Source of the DNA: Pseudohongiella nitratireducens
Lineage (GTDB): Bacteria > Pseudomonadota > Gammaproteobacteria > Pseudomonadales > Pseudohongiellaceae
Length of the DNA stretch: 64,000 nucleotides
Direction: 5' to 3'
Assembly (NCBI RefSeq): GCF_001642735.1
Contig: NZ_LWHM01000021.1
Coordinates: forward strand, 124,001-188,000
Shown: positions 48,903 to 58,002 of the stretch, piece by piece
How positions within the stretch are numbered: position 1 is the first letter of the stretch
Layout of the letters: every line of letters starts with the position of its first letter
The notes under the pieces: generated by a model
Database searches by the model: none
What the model was told of the DNA's origin: nothing
Seen by the model: only the letters and a program-made list of their open reading frames with translations
Position numbers and translations under genes: made by a program

Positions 48903-48934
48903 AGCCGCTGATCGTCATCACGACCAGCGGCTCA
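48903..48934 (-). terminator. Hairpin terminator of the sigma/anti-sigma operon
   Basis: AGCCGCTG (48903-48910) pairs with CAGCGGCT (48925-48932), with further TCGT/ACGA pairing inside and a 4-base loop. On the - strand TTTGT follows. It lies 34 bases beyond the anti-sigma stop. Confidence 0.6.
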
Positions 48935-48967
48935 TCAAAGAGGGTTGCGGTGGAAGGTGAAAGTGGG

Positions 48968-49693
48968 TCAGTCCAGCCAGCGAGCTTCTTCTTCCAGGCT
49001 CAGCGGTGCACCAACCATAATGGTATCAAGTACGCCATCCAGTGCCTGGTTATTGGCAGAGGCGGGCTGATAACTTTCTGACAATTGTTCTGTGGAGCGG
49101 ATAACAGCCACCTGTTCCCAGTCTTCGCCGTCACGGCAGGCAATCTGGTTGCTGCTGCCATCCTGACTGTTAACACTGAACTGACGACAGAAGCGTTCAT
49201 CTGTATCGACAAAACTGAATCCGGCCAGCATCGATTCCGTTGACCCAATTTCTACCTGCTCGCCGCTGGATACCGAATTAAGTGCGTCAGCAACAGCCGG
49301 GCTGAGGGCATGGCTGCTACTCCCAGTGCCAAGGAGGTTGCCACCGGCCAGGCCAACAGCCAGTGCCAGTGATGCGGCCAGTGCCGCCCAGCGCAGTGCA
49401 GGTTTATTGCTGGCGTTGTGCGTGGGCTTGCGTAGTTGTCGAAAGGCCTGCAGGTCAGCCACATTACTGTCCTGTTCAGCGCTTTCGAGGAGGCGCGTAA
49501 CGGCGTCCGGCATGGGCGCTTCATCAATCATTTTGGCGCTTTGCACAAAGCTGGCGTTAGCAGCTGCCAGTTCAGCGAAACGAGCGGCCAGCTTAGGGTC
49601 AGCCACCATTGCGTGATTCACTTCCTGGATTTGCTCCGCATCCAGTTCGCCATCCAGCATGGCTGATAAAATTTCATCATTAATTTGCATCAT
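48968..49693 (-). CDS. Transmembrane anti-sigma factor
   Basis: A 241-residue single-pass protein. The N-terminal cytoplasmic part DEILSAMLDGELDAEQIQEVNHAM...DPKLAARFAEL is the helical sigma-binding type seen in RseA/RskA-like anti-sigma factors; no zinc HxxxCxxC motif is present. One transmembrane segment lies near residues 100-122. The periplasmic part has two cysteines in FCRQFSVNSQDGS...IACRDGEDWEQV, a pattern like the C-terminus of 17-kDa surface antigens; they may form a disulfide. It lies 15 bases after the sigma gene. The start at ATG 49693 follows GGGAGAG; ATG 49690 is equally possible. Confidence 0.8.
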   Translation of the reverse strand: MMQINDEILSAMLDGELDAEQIQEVNHAMVADPKLAARFAELAAANASFVQSAKMIDEAPMPDAVTRLLESAEQDSNVADLQAFRQLRKPTHNASNKPALRWAALAASLALAVGLAGGNLLGTGSSSHALSPAVADALNSVSSGEQVEIGSTESMLAGFSFVDTDERFCRQFSVNSQDGSSNQIACRDGEDWEQVAVIRSTEQLSESYQPASANNQALDGVLDTIMVGAPLSLEEEARWLD

Positions 49694-49708
49694 CACCACT
49701 CTCCCAGC

Positions 49709-50182
49709 TTACCCGGCGGCAAGCAATTCAGCCAGTTTGCAGCGTGCTCTGGATAGCCGGCTCATCACCGTTCCCACAGGTATTTCGAGCTCTGCAGCCA
49801 CATCTTTATAGCTAAGTCCCTGTATGGCTACCATACTGAGTACAGCGTGTTGATCTTCAGGCAGGTTTTTCATGGCAGTCATCACCTGGTTTAACTGTAA
49901 TTTGCCGTGGACTTCACGTTCGCCATCCACCTGGCCGCTTTCGAACACTTCCGGGTCGACGTCGACCGTCTTGCGGATCTTTCTTGCACGATATTCGTCA
50001 ATCCAGAGATTTCTGCACACGGTAAATGCCCAACGTGATAGATCAACGTTTTCAGGTACACCTTTGCTCAGAAGACGTTCTACGGTCGCTTGCAACAGGT
50101 CGTCAGCATCATGAACAGATTGTGTCAGTGACCAAGCGAAGCGTCGCAGGGCCGGTAACAGGGCCGTCAACTGAGCTTGCAT
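49709..50182 (-). CDS. ECF RNA polymerase sigma factor
   Basis: A 157-residue extracytoplasmic-function sigma factor. Region 2 is LLPALRRFAWSLTQSVHDADDLLQATVERLL and region 4 is LPEDQHAVLSMVAIQGLSYKDVAAELEIPVGTVMSRLSRARCKLAELL. The adjacent anti-sigma gene should hold it inactive until an envelope signal. AAGGAG lies 11 bases before the ATG. A GGAAT-N16-CGTTG element upstream is a good candidate for self-activation. A subtilase is divergently transcribed 98 bases away. Confidence 0.92.
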   Translation of the reverse strand: MQAQLTALLPALRRFAWSLTQSVHDADDLLQATVERLLSKGVPENVDLSRWAFTVCRNLWIDEYRARKIRKTVDVDPEVFESGQVDGEREVHGKLQLNQVMTAMKNLPEDQHAVLSMVAIQGLSYKDVAAELEIPVGTVMSRLSRARCKLAELLAAG

Positions 50183-50210
50183 ATGCCCCTGTACTCCTTT
50201 CTTAATTAAA

Positions 50211-50236
50211 CAACGGGTGGTAGTTTACTTTATTCC
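50211..50236 (-). promoter_or_regulatory. Candidate ECF-type promoter of the sigma/anti-sigma operon
   Basis: Read on the - strand: GGAAT (50236-50232), a 16-base spacer, then CGTTG (50215-50211), about 29 bases before the sigma start codon. This agrees with the GGAAC-N16-CGTT type recognised by many ECF sigma factors. Confidence 0.5.
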
Positions 50237-50280
50237 GGGAGGAACCGGATTTTTTTTATGTTTTATTCGTTCTAGTTGGT

Positions 50281-51873
50281 ATGCGATTAAGCACTATGAA
50301 CAAACAGACACGATACATCTTGCTGGTTGTGGTTTTTGCCTGTATTTACGCGATAGGCAGCTACCTTAATTCGCGAGCGCAAAGTTTACCGGAATCATCG
50401 GCGGTAATCGAATACCAAAATGGTTTGCCCGCAGAAGCAATTTTCGAGCAAGTGATCGAAAACACAGCCTCAAGTGGAGCGCGTGCAGGCCAGGCAGATG
50501 GTTTGGTGCTGGCCGGACAGCAAACTGATACCCCAACATCGAGCCTTGAGTCCGTCACGGAGCGCCTGCAGAGTGACCTGTCAGGACAGCAGCAAAGTCG
50601 CCGGGAGGAAGTTCAGGCACAGAACAGTTCTAGTATCAGTGCTGTGCAACAAGAACCCCTTCAGGCGCTGGCACAGCAAAGCCAGGCTGCCGGGTTGCTT
50701 CCGCCTTTGCCGCAGCGCCTGGAAGTGACGGGGCCGGATGGCGAAACTGTTTATGTGGAAGTTGAGGTTGCGCCGGGTGTTCGCACAATCGAACGCGAAT
50801 GGATTATGCTGGTAACTGAGGAGCAGCGCCAGCAATTGTTTATTGATGCGCCGGAACTTCTGCCTTATTTGAGTGACAGCACAGAGTTTGGTGTGTTGAA
50901 TGCCGAAGTGCTGACATTTGTCATTCCGGCATCACTGGATGCGGATAATGCAGTTCTGGAACTGGTACCGGAAAACTTTCGCACATTGATAGACAGAAAT
51001 CATGTCTATCAAGTGCAAAATCTCGAAGAGAGGGCTGCCACGCCAGCAGGTACACCATCTGTAGTAAATGAGCAGGTTTCATTATTGACGCCCATGTCGG
51101 CTGTCTGCAATGAACCAGTGTCTATAGGCATGATCGACTCTGCCATCCATAATGGCCACGCGGTGTTTCGGGATTTAGTACCAGGCCGGTTGCAAATCAG
51201 GCGTTTTCTGGCGCCTGAATTAATCAGTCCGCTGGGTCATGGTACAGCAGTGGCAAGTGTTCTGATTGGCGAGGATCCGGCTTTGGGGCCGTTATTGCCA
51301 AATGCCAATGTCTATAGTGCAACAGCCGTACACGGACAAGATCGTTATCGTCAGGGAGCAACCGCTTTGAATCTTATGCGGGCGCTGGGTTGGCTGATGG
51401 AGCAGAAGGTCTCCGTTATCAACATCAGTTTAACGGGGCCAGAAAATCGTGTGCTCAAACAGGCCCTCGACCTGGCCATGGAAAGTGGCGTTGCAGTCGT
51501 TGCCGCGGCTGGTAATCACGGCGCTCATGCACCACCGGTCTTTCCCGCCGCATACCCTGGAGTCACTGCTGTGACTGCGGTAGATCGTCAGGGCGGGATT
51601 TATCGTTGGGCAAATCAGGGAGAGCATATTGATTATGCTGCCCTGGGTGTCGATTTGCCGGTTGCCAGGGATGATGGGCGCATTGGTTCTCAGTCGGGCA
51701 CTTCTTTAGCTTCGCCTATTGTTGCTGCTTATCTGGCCTGCGAAGCAGCTCAGTCTTCCGGCAACATTCAACTGGCTCAACGTCAGTTGCAGGCGCGTAG
51801 TAAAGATGTGGGTGAGCCAGGTCATGACAGCATCTTTGGCTATGGCATCTTACATCCGACGATCAGAAACTGA
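50281..51873 (+). CDS. Membrane-anchored S8 subtilisin-like protease
   Basis: A 530-residue protein with an N-terminal transmembrane segment (about 10-28) and a long Gln/Ser/Glu-rich linker before the protease. The catalytic triad is complete: D286 (GMIDSAIHNG), H320 (LGHGTAVAS) and S475 (SGTSLASPIV), with the oxyanion Asn in AAGNHGAHAPPVFPAAYPG. It should act in the periplasm. It is divergent from an ECF sigma/anti-sigma operon with 98 bases between, so it could be regulated by, or act on, that system; this is inference. The ATG at 50296 is an alternative start. Neither start has a strong ribosome-binding site. Confidence 0.85.
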   Translation: MRLSTMNKQTRYILLVVVFACIYAIGSYLNSRAQSLPESSAVIEYQNGLPAEAIFEQVIENTASSGARAGQADGLVLAGQQTDTPTSSLESVTERLQSDLSGQQQSRREEVQAQNSSSISAVQQEPLQALAQQSQAAGLLPPLPQRLEVTGPDGETVYVEVEVAPGVRTIEREWIMLVTEEQRQQLFIDAPELLPYLSDSTEFGVLNAEVLTFVIPASLDADNAVLELVPENFRTLIDRNHVYQVQNLEERAATPAGTPSVVNEQVSLLTPMSAVCNEPVSIGMIDSAIHNGHAVFRDLVPGRLQIRRFLAPELISPLGHGTAVASVLIGEDPALGPLLPNANVYSATAVHGQDRYRQGATALNLMRALGWLMEQKVSVINISLTGPENRVLKQALDLAMESGVAVVAAAGNHGAHAPPVFPAAYPGVTAVTAVDRQGGIYRWANQGEHIDYAALGVDLPVARDDGRIGSQSGTSLASPIVAAYLACEAAQSSGNIQLAQRQLQARSKDVGEPGHDSIFGYGILHPTIRN

Positions 51874-52057
51874 TTTCAAGGTCGGGATTTTGCCGGTTTT
51901 CGCGGTATTCGGTACTTGGTAGTTGTGCTATAGCCTGGTATTGAAAACTCATCAAAGCAATAGCCGTACATAACGTTGTGGTGATGAATGTGAATGGTCG
52001 GTCTATTAATAAGGTGGCTGGTGAAAAACTCTGAGGTCTGTCGATGATAGGCTCCAT
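51863..52057 (-). CDS. Candidate small exported/membrane protein (64 residues)
   Basis: A 64-codon frame from ATG 52057, about 10 bases after AAAAGG. It holds one hydrophobic stretch (FITTTLCTAIALMSFQYQAIAQ, about residues 24-45) that could be a signal or anchor, followed by a polar tail. It overlaps the subtilase stop by 11 bases on the other strand and follows the secreted Glu/Ala-rich protein gene. I cannot name a family, and a chance frame is possible. Confidence 0.4.
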   Translation of the reverse strand: MEPIIDRPQSFSPATLLIDRPFTFITTTLCTAIALMSFQYQAIAQLPSTEYRENRQNPDLEISF

Positions 52058-52098
52058 AACGTCATTACCTTTTCCTTTATCGTACTCAGAAGTGGTCG

Positions 52099-52124
52099 CC
52101 TGGGCAGGTGTAAACCTGCCCAGG
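52099..52124. terminator. Perfect 10-bp hairpin after the Glu/Ala-rich protein gene
   Basis: CCTGGGCAGG (52099-52108) and CCTGCCCAGG (52115-52124) pair exactly around a 6-base loop. No T-tract follows on either strand, so it may stabilise mRNA ends rather than stop transcription. Confidence 0.5.
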
Positions 52125-52136
52125 AAATGACTAACG

Positions 52137-52589
52137 TTAACTGGCTCTTGAGTAGTCAAAATGGTTGCTGATAATGGCGCCCATCTGGACGGCAGCGTCA
52201 GCATTGGCTTCCACTTCGGCTTCAGCACGAGCCTCGTCGCTGCGTGATTCTGCTTCTTCAGCCATTTCCTGGCTGCTTTGAATGCTGGATTCAACGGCGG
52301 ATTCCGCTTCCTCTTCAACTTGTACAGCTTGCTCTGCCGCGTTTTCACTTGCTTCAATTGCGGCTTCCGTATCGGTATTAGCTGAGATTTGGCCATCCAG
52401 CTGAGCATCGGTTGTGCTGTTGATATTGTCAGTGTCCAGAGTTGTGTTGCTGTTGACTTCACCGCTGACATCAACGTCCGGTTCAAGCGGTGACACCTGA
52501 GCTGTCGCAACGGCCGTGCTAAAAGTGGTTGCACAAGCCAATGCAAGCATGGAAGGCTTAAAAACGTTGTTCAGGTTAAACGTCATCAT
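52137..52589 (-). CDS. Secreted Glu/Ala-rich coiled-coil protein, unknown function
   Basis: A 150-residue protein with a signal peptide (about 1-30, cleavage near AVATA-Q). The mature chain is strongly acidic and low in complexity: an Asp/Thr/Asn-rich segment, then long runs of Glu, Ala and Ser (AAIEASENAAEQAVQVEEEA, SSQEMAEEAESRSDEARAEA) that should form an extended helix or coiled coil. It has a perfect Shine-Dalgarno AAGGAGGT 6 bases before the ATG, which suggests strong expression. No family is recognised. It lies in the ECF sigma/subtilase neighbourhood. Confidence 0.7.
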   Translation of the reverse strand: MMTFNLNNVFKPSMLALACATTFSTAVATAQVSPLEPDVDVSGEVNSNTTLDTDNINSTTDAQLDGQISANTDTEAAIEASENAAEQAVQVEEEAESAVESSIQSSQEMAEEAESRSDEARAEAEVEANADAAVQMGAIISNHFDYSRAS

Positions 52590-52767
52590 GTCAATACCTC
52601 CTTTTGAGTGTCTGACACTTGTTCGACGGATGCTTTCAGCCTTTTATTCCTGAAAAAATTCCGGGTCGAGTTAATGTTTGGCGTAAAGCTGGCCGATATG
52701 CTAAAAAGTTCTCTAATAGACAATCACTTATAAGTTGTGGGCGACCTGACGACGATGGATATTAACG

Positions 52768-53802
52768 ATGGATATAAATAAGCTACTTGAGTTTGCTGTT
52801 AACAATAATGCCTCCGATTTACACCTGGCAGCCGGGATGCCGCCAATGATAAGGATTGACGGGGACATGAAGCGCATAGATATGCCTGCGCTTGAAGACA
52901 AGGCTATTCGCAAACAGCTTGATGCAATCATGTCGCCATTTCAGAAAGAAGAGTACAACGAAAGCCTGGAAACAGATTTTTCGTATGAGATCGCCGGGCT
53001 GGCACGTTTTCGTGTCAACGCTTTCAGTCAGAAGCGTGGAGCTTCAGCTGTTTTCCGCACCATTCCGTCCAAGGTCTGGACGATGCAGGATCTGGGGATG
53101 GGGGAACAGTTTGAGAAAATCGCCAATTTATCTCGCGGACTGGTGGTGGTGACCGGGCCAACTGGGTCAGGTAAATCAACATCACTTGCGGCCATGGTGG
53201 ATTACATTAATCAGTCCCGACATGAGCATATTCTGACAATCGAAGATCCCATCGAGTTTGTCCATGAGAGTAAGAACTGCCTGGTGAATCAGCGAGAGGT
53301 GCACCGGGACACGAGGAGCTTTAGTAATGCGCTGCGTTCAGCGTTGCGTGAAGACCCGGATATCATACTGGTCGGTGAGCTACGGGACCTGGAAACTATT
53401 CGTTTGGCGCTGACAGCGGCGGAAACCGGCCATCTGGTATTTGCCACACTCCATACGTCATCGGCAGCGAAAACAGTCGACAGAATCATTGATGTATTTC
53501 CCGCTGGAGAGAAATCGATGGTTCGCTCTATGTTATCTGAGTCGTTGCAGGCCGTGATTGCTCAGACATTGCTGAAAAAGAAAGGTGGAGGGCGTGTTGC
53601 TGCCTATGAAATTATGATGGGGTCGACGGCGATTAGAAACCTGATTCGTGAAGATAAGATTGCCCAGATGTATTCGGCGATACAGACAGGTGCTCAACAA
53701 GGCATGCAGACTCTCGATCAGCATTTGAAGCGGCTGGTTGAGTCTGGCATGGTCGAGTCTGAAATTGCCCGCAGCAAAGCACGCAACCCGGAACACTTCT
53801 AA
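52768..53802 (+). CDS. pilT: Type IV pilus retraction ATPase PilT
   Basis: A 344-residue hexameric ATPase that powers pilus retraction and twitching motility. Walker A is GPTGSGKST (130-138); also present are the Asp box ILTIEDPIEFVHESK, Walker B DPDIILVGELRD, the His box TLHTSSAAKTVDRIIDVFP, and the AIRNLIRE retraction motif of PilT. The length equals P. aeruginosa PilT (344). No pilU follows; a sodium channel gene converges on it. It fits functionally with the FimX-like protein at 41666. Confidence 0.95.
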   Translation: MDINKLLEFAVNNNASDLHLAAGMPPMIRIDGDMKRIDMPALEDKAIRKQLDAIMSPFQKEEYNESLETDFSYEIAGLARFRVNAFSQKRGASAVFRTIPSKVWTMQDLGMGEQFEKIANLSRGLVVVTGPTGSGKSTSLAAMVDYINQSRHEHILTIEDPIEFVHESKNCLVNQREVHRDTRSFSNALRSALREDPDIILVGELRDLETIRLALTAAETGHLVFATLHTSSAAKTVDRIIDVFPAGEKSMVRSMLSESLQAVIAQTLLKKKGGGRVAAYEIMMGSTAIRNLIREDKIAQMYSAIQTGAQQGMQTLDQHLKRLVESGMVESEIARSKARNPEHF

Positions 53803-53824
53803 GCCGGAACACGGCTAAGGAAGG

Positions 53825-54676
53825 TTACTCCGACGCTGGCGTGTTTTTTACAGCGCTGGCGTCAGTGTTGGGCGGTTTTTGCAGTTCTCTCACCCGCTTG
53901 TCCAGGTCTCTGAGAATTAACAGCATTTCTTCACGTTCCTGGTGAGCAGTCGCTTCGTTCTCATTGCGTCGACGATTTTCCTCTTCATAGTGCTGCTCCT
54001 GCATGGTGCTGACGATGATACCGATGAAGAGGTTGAGTACGACAAAAGCGGTAATCAGAACAAAGGTAGTGAAGTAGATCCAGGCGTATGGAAACACTTC
54101 CATGACAGGCCGCGATATCCCCTCAGACCAGCTTTCCAGCGTCATTACCTGGAACAGCGAGTAAAGCGTGAGTCCCAGGTTGCCAAAGCGTTCAGGGAAT
54201 TCTTCAGAAAACAGCTGCGTGCCCATGACACCGAAAATGTAGAACACCATGGTGAGCAGGAACAAAATCCAGCCTATGCTGGGAATGGCCTGTAATAACG
54301 ACTCAATAATGCGTCGCAATCGATCGATTCGGGTCAGCAATCGAAGCACCCTGAGGATGCGCAGCGAACGCAGTATGGCAAAAGGCCCTGCCGCCGGTAC
54401 CAGCGCAATGGCGACAATGGAGAAGTCGAAGACATTCCAGCCCTGGCGGAAGAACCGCCAGCCATGGGCGTAGAGTTTGAGCGCAATTTCAGCAATAAAA
54501 ATCGCCAGAATGCCCTTTTCCAGCCACTCCAGTGCCGGGCCTGCAACACGCATGATCGTGCTGGAGGTTTCCAGGCCCAGAGTAATGGCATTGATGATAA
54601 TGAGAGTAATGATAAAGTTTTGAACCGCTGGACTCTCCACCCACTCAGCGGTTCGTTGGCGAAAACGGCTTGTCAT
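53825..54676 (-). CDS. NaChBac-type voltage-gated sodium channel
   Basis: A 283-residue single-domain (six-helix) channel subunit. S1-S4 occupy about 18-130, with the arginine-rich S4 LRSLRILRVLRLLTRIDRLRRI. The selectivity filter TLESWSEG matches the bacterial Nav type (TLESWAS in NaChBac) and predicts Na+ selectivity. S6 is TTFVLITAFVVLNLFIGIIV. The C-terminus (QEQHYEEENRRRNENEATAHQ..) is a coiled coil that assembles tetramers. Such channels in marine bacteria are linked to motility, chemotaxis and pH response; the role here is inferred. Confidence 0.9.
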   Translation of the reverse strand: MTSRFRQRTAEWVESPAVQNFIITLIIINAITLGLETSSTIMRVAGPALEWLEKGILAIFIAEIALKLYAHGWRFFRQGWNVFDFSIVAIALVPAAGPFAILRSLRILRVLRLLTRIDRLRRIIESLLQAIPSIGWILFLLTMVFYIFGVMGTQLFSEEFPERFGNLGLTLYSLFQVMTLESWSEGISRPVMEVFPYAWIYFTTFVLITAFVVLNLFIGIIVSTMQEQHYEEENRRRNENEATAHQEREEMLLILRDLDKRVRELQKPPNTDASAVKNTPASE

Positions 54677-54702
54677 ACTTTATCGGTCTCTATATGCGCT
54701 TC

Positions 54703-57591
54703 TCAGCGATAATCATCAATGCTGGGGCAGGCACAGAAAAGGTTTCTGTCACCGTAGACATTATCAATCCGGTTAACGCTGGGCCAGAATTTGTCTTCGC
54801 GCAGTGAATCAACCGGATAGGCTGCTTCCGCTTTGCTGTAGGGGCGATCCCAGGATTCATCCATGATATCTGCCAAGGTGTGAGGCGCCTGCTTGAGCAT
54901 GTTGTTTTCAGCGTCCAGCTCACCCGACTCAATGCGTGCGATTTCCTGGCGAATGCCAATCATGGCTGCAATAAAGCGATCCAGTTCCTGTAAGGGTTCA
55001 CTTTCCGTGGGTTCAATCATCAGCGTGCCGGGTACCGGGAATGACATGGTAGGGGCGTGGAAGCCGTAGTCCATCAATCGTTTGGCGACATCTTCATCGG
55101 TAATGCCGGTCGTTGCCTTCAGGGGGCGCAGGTCAATGATGCATTCGTGTGCGACCCGACCATTTTTTCCGGTGTACAGCACCGGATAATGCCCTTCCAG
55201 TCGGCTGGCAATATAGTTGGCACTGAGGATGGCAACCTGGCTGGCTTTCAGCAGGCCGCTGGCCCCCATCATGGTGATGTACATCCAGGAAATCGGCAGA
55301 ATACTGGCGCTGCCCCAGGGGGCGGCAGAGACAGCGCCGCTGTCTTTCTCAGGGCCATCCAGAGCGACGACACTATGGTTGGCAACATAGGGCTGCAAGT
55401 GCTTCTTGATACCAATCGGGCCCATACCTGGACCACCGCCGCCATGCGGAATGCAGAAGGTTTTGTGCAGGTTGACGTGGGACACGTCAGCGCCAATATC
55501 ACCGGGTCGGGCGAGACCGACCTGGGCATTGAGGTTGGCACCATCAAGGTAAACCTGACCGCCGTGATCGTGAATAATCTGGCAGACTTCTTTGACGGTT
55601 TCTTCGAACACGCCGTGCGTTGACGGGTACGTGATCATCAGCGCAGCCAGTGTGTCACTGTACTGGGCCGACTTCGCTTTCAGGTCTTCCAGGTCAATGT
55701 TGCCTTTCTCATCACAGGCGACCACAACCACTTTCATGCCCAGCATTTGTGCGCTGGCAGGGTTGGTGCCATGAGCAGAACTGGGGATCAGGCAGACGGT
55801 GCGTTCCTTCTGCCCCTGGGCGTCCAGATAGCGGCGAATCGCTAGCAAGCCGGCGTATTCACCCTGGGCACCAGAGTTAGGCTGCATGCTGACGGCATCA
55901 AAGCCACAGATTTCAGCCAGCATGTGTTCCAGTCCCTCGATCATACTGCGGTAGCCGCTGACCTGATCTGCCGGTACAAACGGGTGTGGTTTGCTGAAAG
56001 CAGGCCAGGTGATTGGCATCATCTCGGCCGTGGCATTCAATTTCATGGTGCAGGAGCCCAGTGGGATCATGGCGTGGGCCAGTGACAAATCGCGGTTCTC
56101 CAGGCGCTTCAGGTAACGCAGCATGTCTGTTTCGTTGTGGTAACGGTTGAAGACGGCGTGCTGCATGAACGGGCTCTGACGTTGCAAGGTGGCAGGAATG
56201 CCAAATTGCGGGTAGAGGCCACTGTCCAGCTGTTTAATATTGTCAGGAGTAACGGTATCGCCTGTGATAACCGCCAGCAGTGTAGCTATGTCGTCCACTG
56301 TCGTGGTTTCATCGAGGCTGATACCAATGGCATCTGTTTCAGTGGTGCGCAGATTTATCCGCGCCGCATCAGCGCGATGCAGTATTTCAGTACGCTGCTC
56401 AGCAGTAACCTGCAGGGTCAGTGTGTCGAAGAATGTCTCGTTGATGTTCAGGTTGTTGCTGTGTAGTCCTGCCGCCAGAATCCGGGTCAGTCGGTGAATG
56501 CGCAAGGCAATTTTCTGCAAGCCGACCGGGCCGTGATACATCGCATACATAGCCGCAATATTGGCCAGCAATACCTGAGCGGTACAGATGTTGCTGTTCG
56601 CCTTTTCGCGTCGGATATGCTGTTCCCGCGTTTGCAATGACATGCGATAGGACTGCTTGCCGCGGCTGTCGACTGATACGCCGATGATGCGTCCGGGTAC
56701 GGCGCGCTTGAACGCGTCGCGAGTGGCAAAATAGGCGGCGTGCGGGCCGCCCAGTCCCATTGGGACACCGAAACGCTGTGTGTTGCCTACGACGACATCG
56801 GCTTCCATTTCGCCAGGAGGTGTCAGCAATGTCAGACTCATCAGGTCGGCAGCAACACAGACGATTGCTTTTTTGTCGTGTAGCTCGGTGGCTATGTTAC
56901 TGAGATCGGTAATTCGACCGTATCGGTCAGGGTACTGTAGTAATGCGCCAAAGACGTCGTGCTGGCCGGCTTCTGCTGCAGGGCCGACAATGATGTCAAA
57001 GCCGAAGCGCTCGGCCCGGGTTTCTACCACGTCGCGGGTTTGCGGCAGGCAGGCTTCGTCGAGGAAGAATTGCTGGCTGGCTTTGTTCTTGCTGACCCGT
57101 TTGGCCAGCGCCATGGCCTCAGCAGCAGCTGTTGCCTCGTCCAGCATGGAGGCATTAGCCAGTTCCATGCCGGTGAGGTCCAGTACCATTTGCTGATAGG
57201 CGATCAGTGTTTCCAGGCGGCCCTGGGAAATTTCCGGCTGATAGGGCGTGTATGCTGTATACCAGCCTGGATTTTCCAGTACATTGCGCACGATGACAGG
57301 TGGTGTAATTGTGTCATGATATCCCAGGCCGATATAGGATCGGCGCAGGTCTATCTGATCGGCCAGCTCTTTCAGGCTGGCCAGTGCCTGCTGCTCACTG
57401 CGTGGAGGATCGAGAGCCAGCGGTTTGTTGAGCGCGATGCTTTCCGGCACCGTGGCTTTGACCAGGGCATCCAGATCAGAGTAGCCCAGGTTTTCCAGCA
57501 TCAATTGAATGGCGGACGCATCAGGGCCGATATGGCGACCGATAAAAGCGTCATCATCGTGCAGTGCATTCAGCGGCGTATCTATGTTCAT
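54703..57591 (-). CDS. gcvP: Glycine dehydrogenase (aminomethyl-transferring), P protein
   Basis: A 962-residue PLP enzyme that decarboxylates glycine and passes the aminomethyl group to the lipoyl arm of GcvH. PLP binds the lysine in [21 protein letters not shown]. Starts with [17 protein letters not shown], and [14 protein letters not shown] and [18 protein letters not shown] are typical. It overlaps the gcvH stop by 4 bases. It ends the gcvT-gcvH-gcvP operon. Length is typical of the one-chain P protein. Confidence 0.96.
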   Translation of the reverse strand: MNIDTPLNALHDDDAFIGRHIGPDASAIQLMLENLGYSDLDALVKATVPESIALNKPLALDPPRSEQQALASLKELADQIDLRRSYIGLGYHDTITPPVIVRNVLENPGWYTAYTPYQPEISQGRLETLIAYQQMVLDLTGMELANASMLDEATAAAEAMALAKRVSKNKASQQFFLDEACLPQTRDVVETRAERFGFDIIVGPAAEAGQHDVFGALLQYPDRYGRITDLSNIATELHDKKAIVCVAADLMSLTLLTPPGEMEADVVVGNTQRFGVPMGLGGPHAAYFATRDAFKRAVPGRIIGVSVDSRGKQSYRMSLQTREQHIRREKANSNICTAQVLLANIAAMYAMYHGPVGLQKIALRIHRLTRILAAGLHSNNLNINETFFDTLTLQVTAEQRTEILHRADAARINLRTTETDAIGISLDETTTVDDIATLLAVITGDTVTPDNIKQLDSGLYPQFGIPATLQRQSPFMQHAVFNRYHNETDMLRYLKRLENRDLSLAHAMIPLGSCTMKLNATAEMMPITWPAFSKPHPFVPADQVSGYRSMIEGLEHMLAEICGFDAVSMQPNSGAQGEYAGLLAIRRYLDAQGQKERTVCLIPSSAHGTNPASAQMLGMKVVVVACDEKGNIDLEDLKAKSAQYSDTLAALMITYPSTHGVFEETVKEVCQIIHDHGGQVYLDGANLNAQVGLARPGDIGADVSHVNLHKTFCIPHGGGGPGMGPIGIKKHLQPYVANHSVVALDGPEKDSGAVSAAPWGSASILPISWMYITMMGASGLLKASQVAILSANYIASRLEGHYPVLYTGKNGRVAHECIIDLRPLKATTGITDEDVAKRLMDYGFHAPTMSFPVPGTLMIEPTESEPLQELDRFIAAMIGIRQEIARIESGELDAENNMLKQAPHTLADIMDESWDRPYSKAEAAYPVDSLREDKFWPSVNRIDNVYGDRNLFCACPSIDDYR

Positions 57592-57971
57592 TCACACATT
57601 CCAGCGTAAGTGTCAGCGTCAAGCAGCTCTTCCAGCTCTGCCGGGTTACTTGGCAGAATGCGGCAAATCCAGCCTTCTTCGTAAGGTGATGAGTTGACGG
57701 TTTCTGGTGCGTCCGCGAGGTCTTCATTGACGGCAATGATCTCGCCGGAGACAGGGGCGTAAATGTCAGATGCCGCTTTGACGGACTCGATTACACTGAG
57801 TTCGTCTTTGGCTGCCACCGTGCTGCCTTCTTCAGGCAGTTCAATAAAGACGATGTCACCCAGCAGGTCCTGTGCGTGATCGGTAATACCGATGGTGACG
57901 GAATGGTCTTCTTCAACGCGAATCCATTCGTGGGTAGCTGTGTAGTGTAATTCGGAGGGAAGGTCGCTCAC
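57588..57971 (-). CDS. gcvH: Glycine cleavage system H protein
   Basis: A 127-residue lipoyl-carrier protein. The lipoylated lysine is K65 in [18 protein letters not shown]. Flanking [41 protein letters not shown] is standard. It shuttles the aminomethyl group between GcvP and GcvT. The TGA stop overlaps the gcvP ATG, and gcvT ends 31 bases upstream. Confidence 0.97.
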   Translation of the reverse strand: MSDLPSELHYTATHEWIRVEEDHSVTIGITDHAQDLLGDIVFIELPEEGSTVAAKDELSVIESVKAASDIYAPVSGEIIAVNEDLADAPETVNSSPYEEGWICRILPSNPAELEELLDADTYAGMCE

Positions 57972-58002
57972 GGTTCAGTCCTCATGGCTAAAGGGTGGGA
58001 AA

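Noticed and set aside
51863-52546. 227-codon frame overlapping the secreted Glu/Ala-rich gene
   Set aside because: Most of it is a frame-shifted reading of that gene. Only its last 64 codons, with their own ATG and ribosome-binding site, were kept as a candidate.
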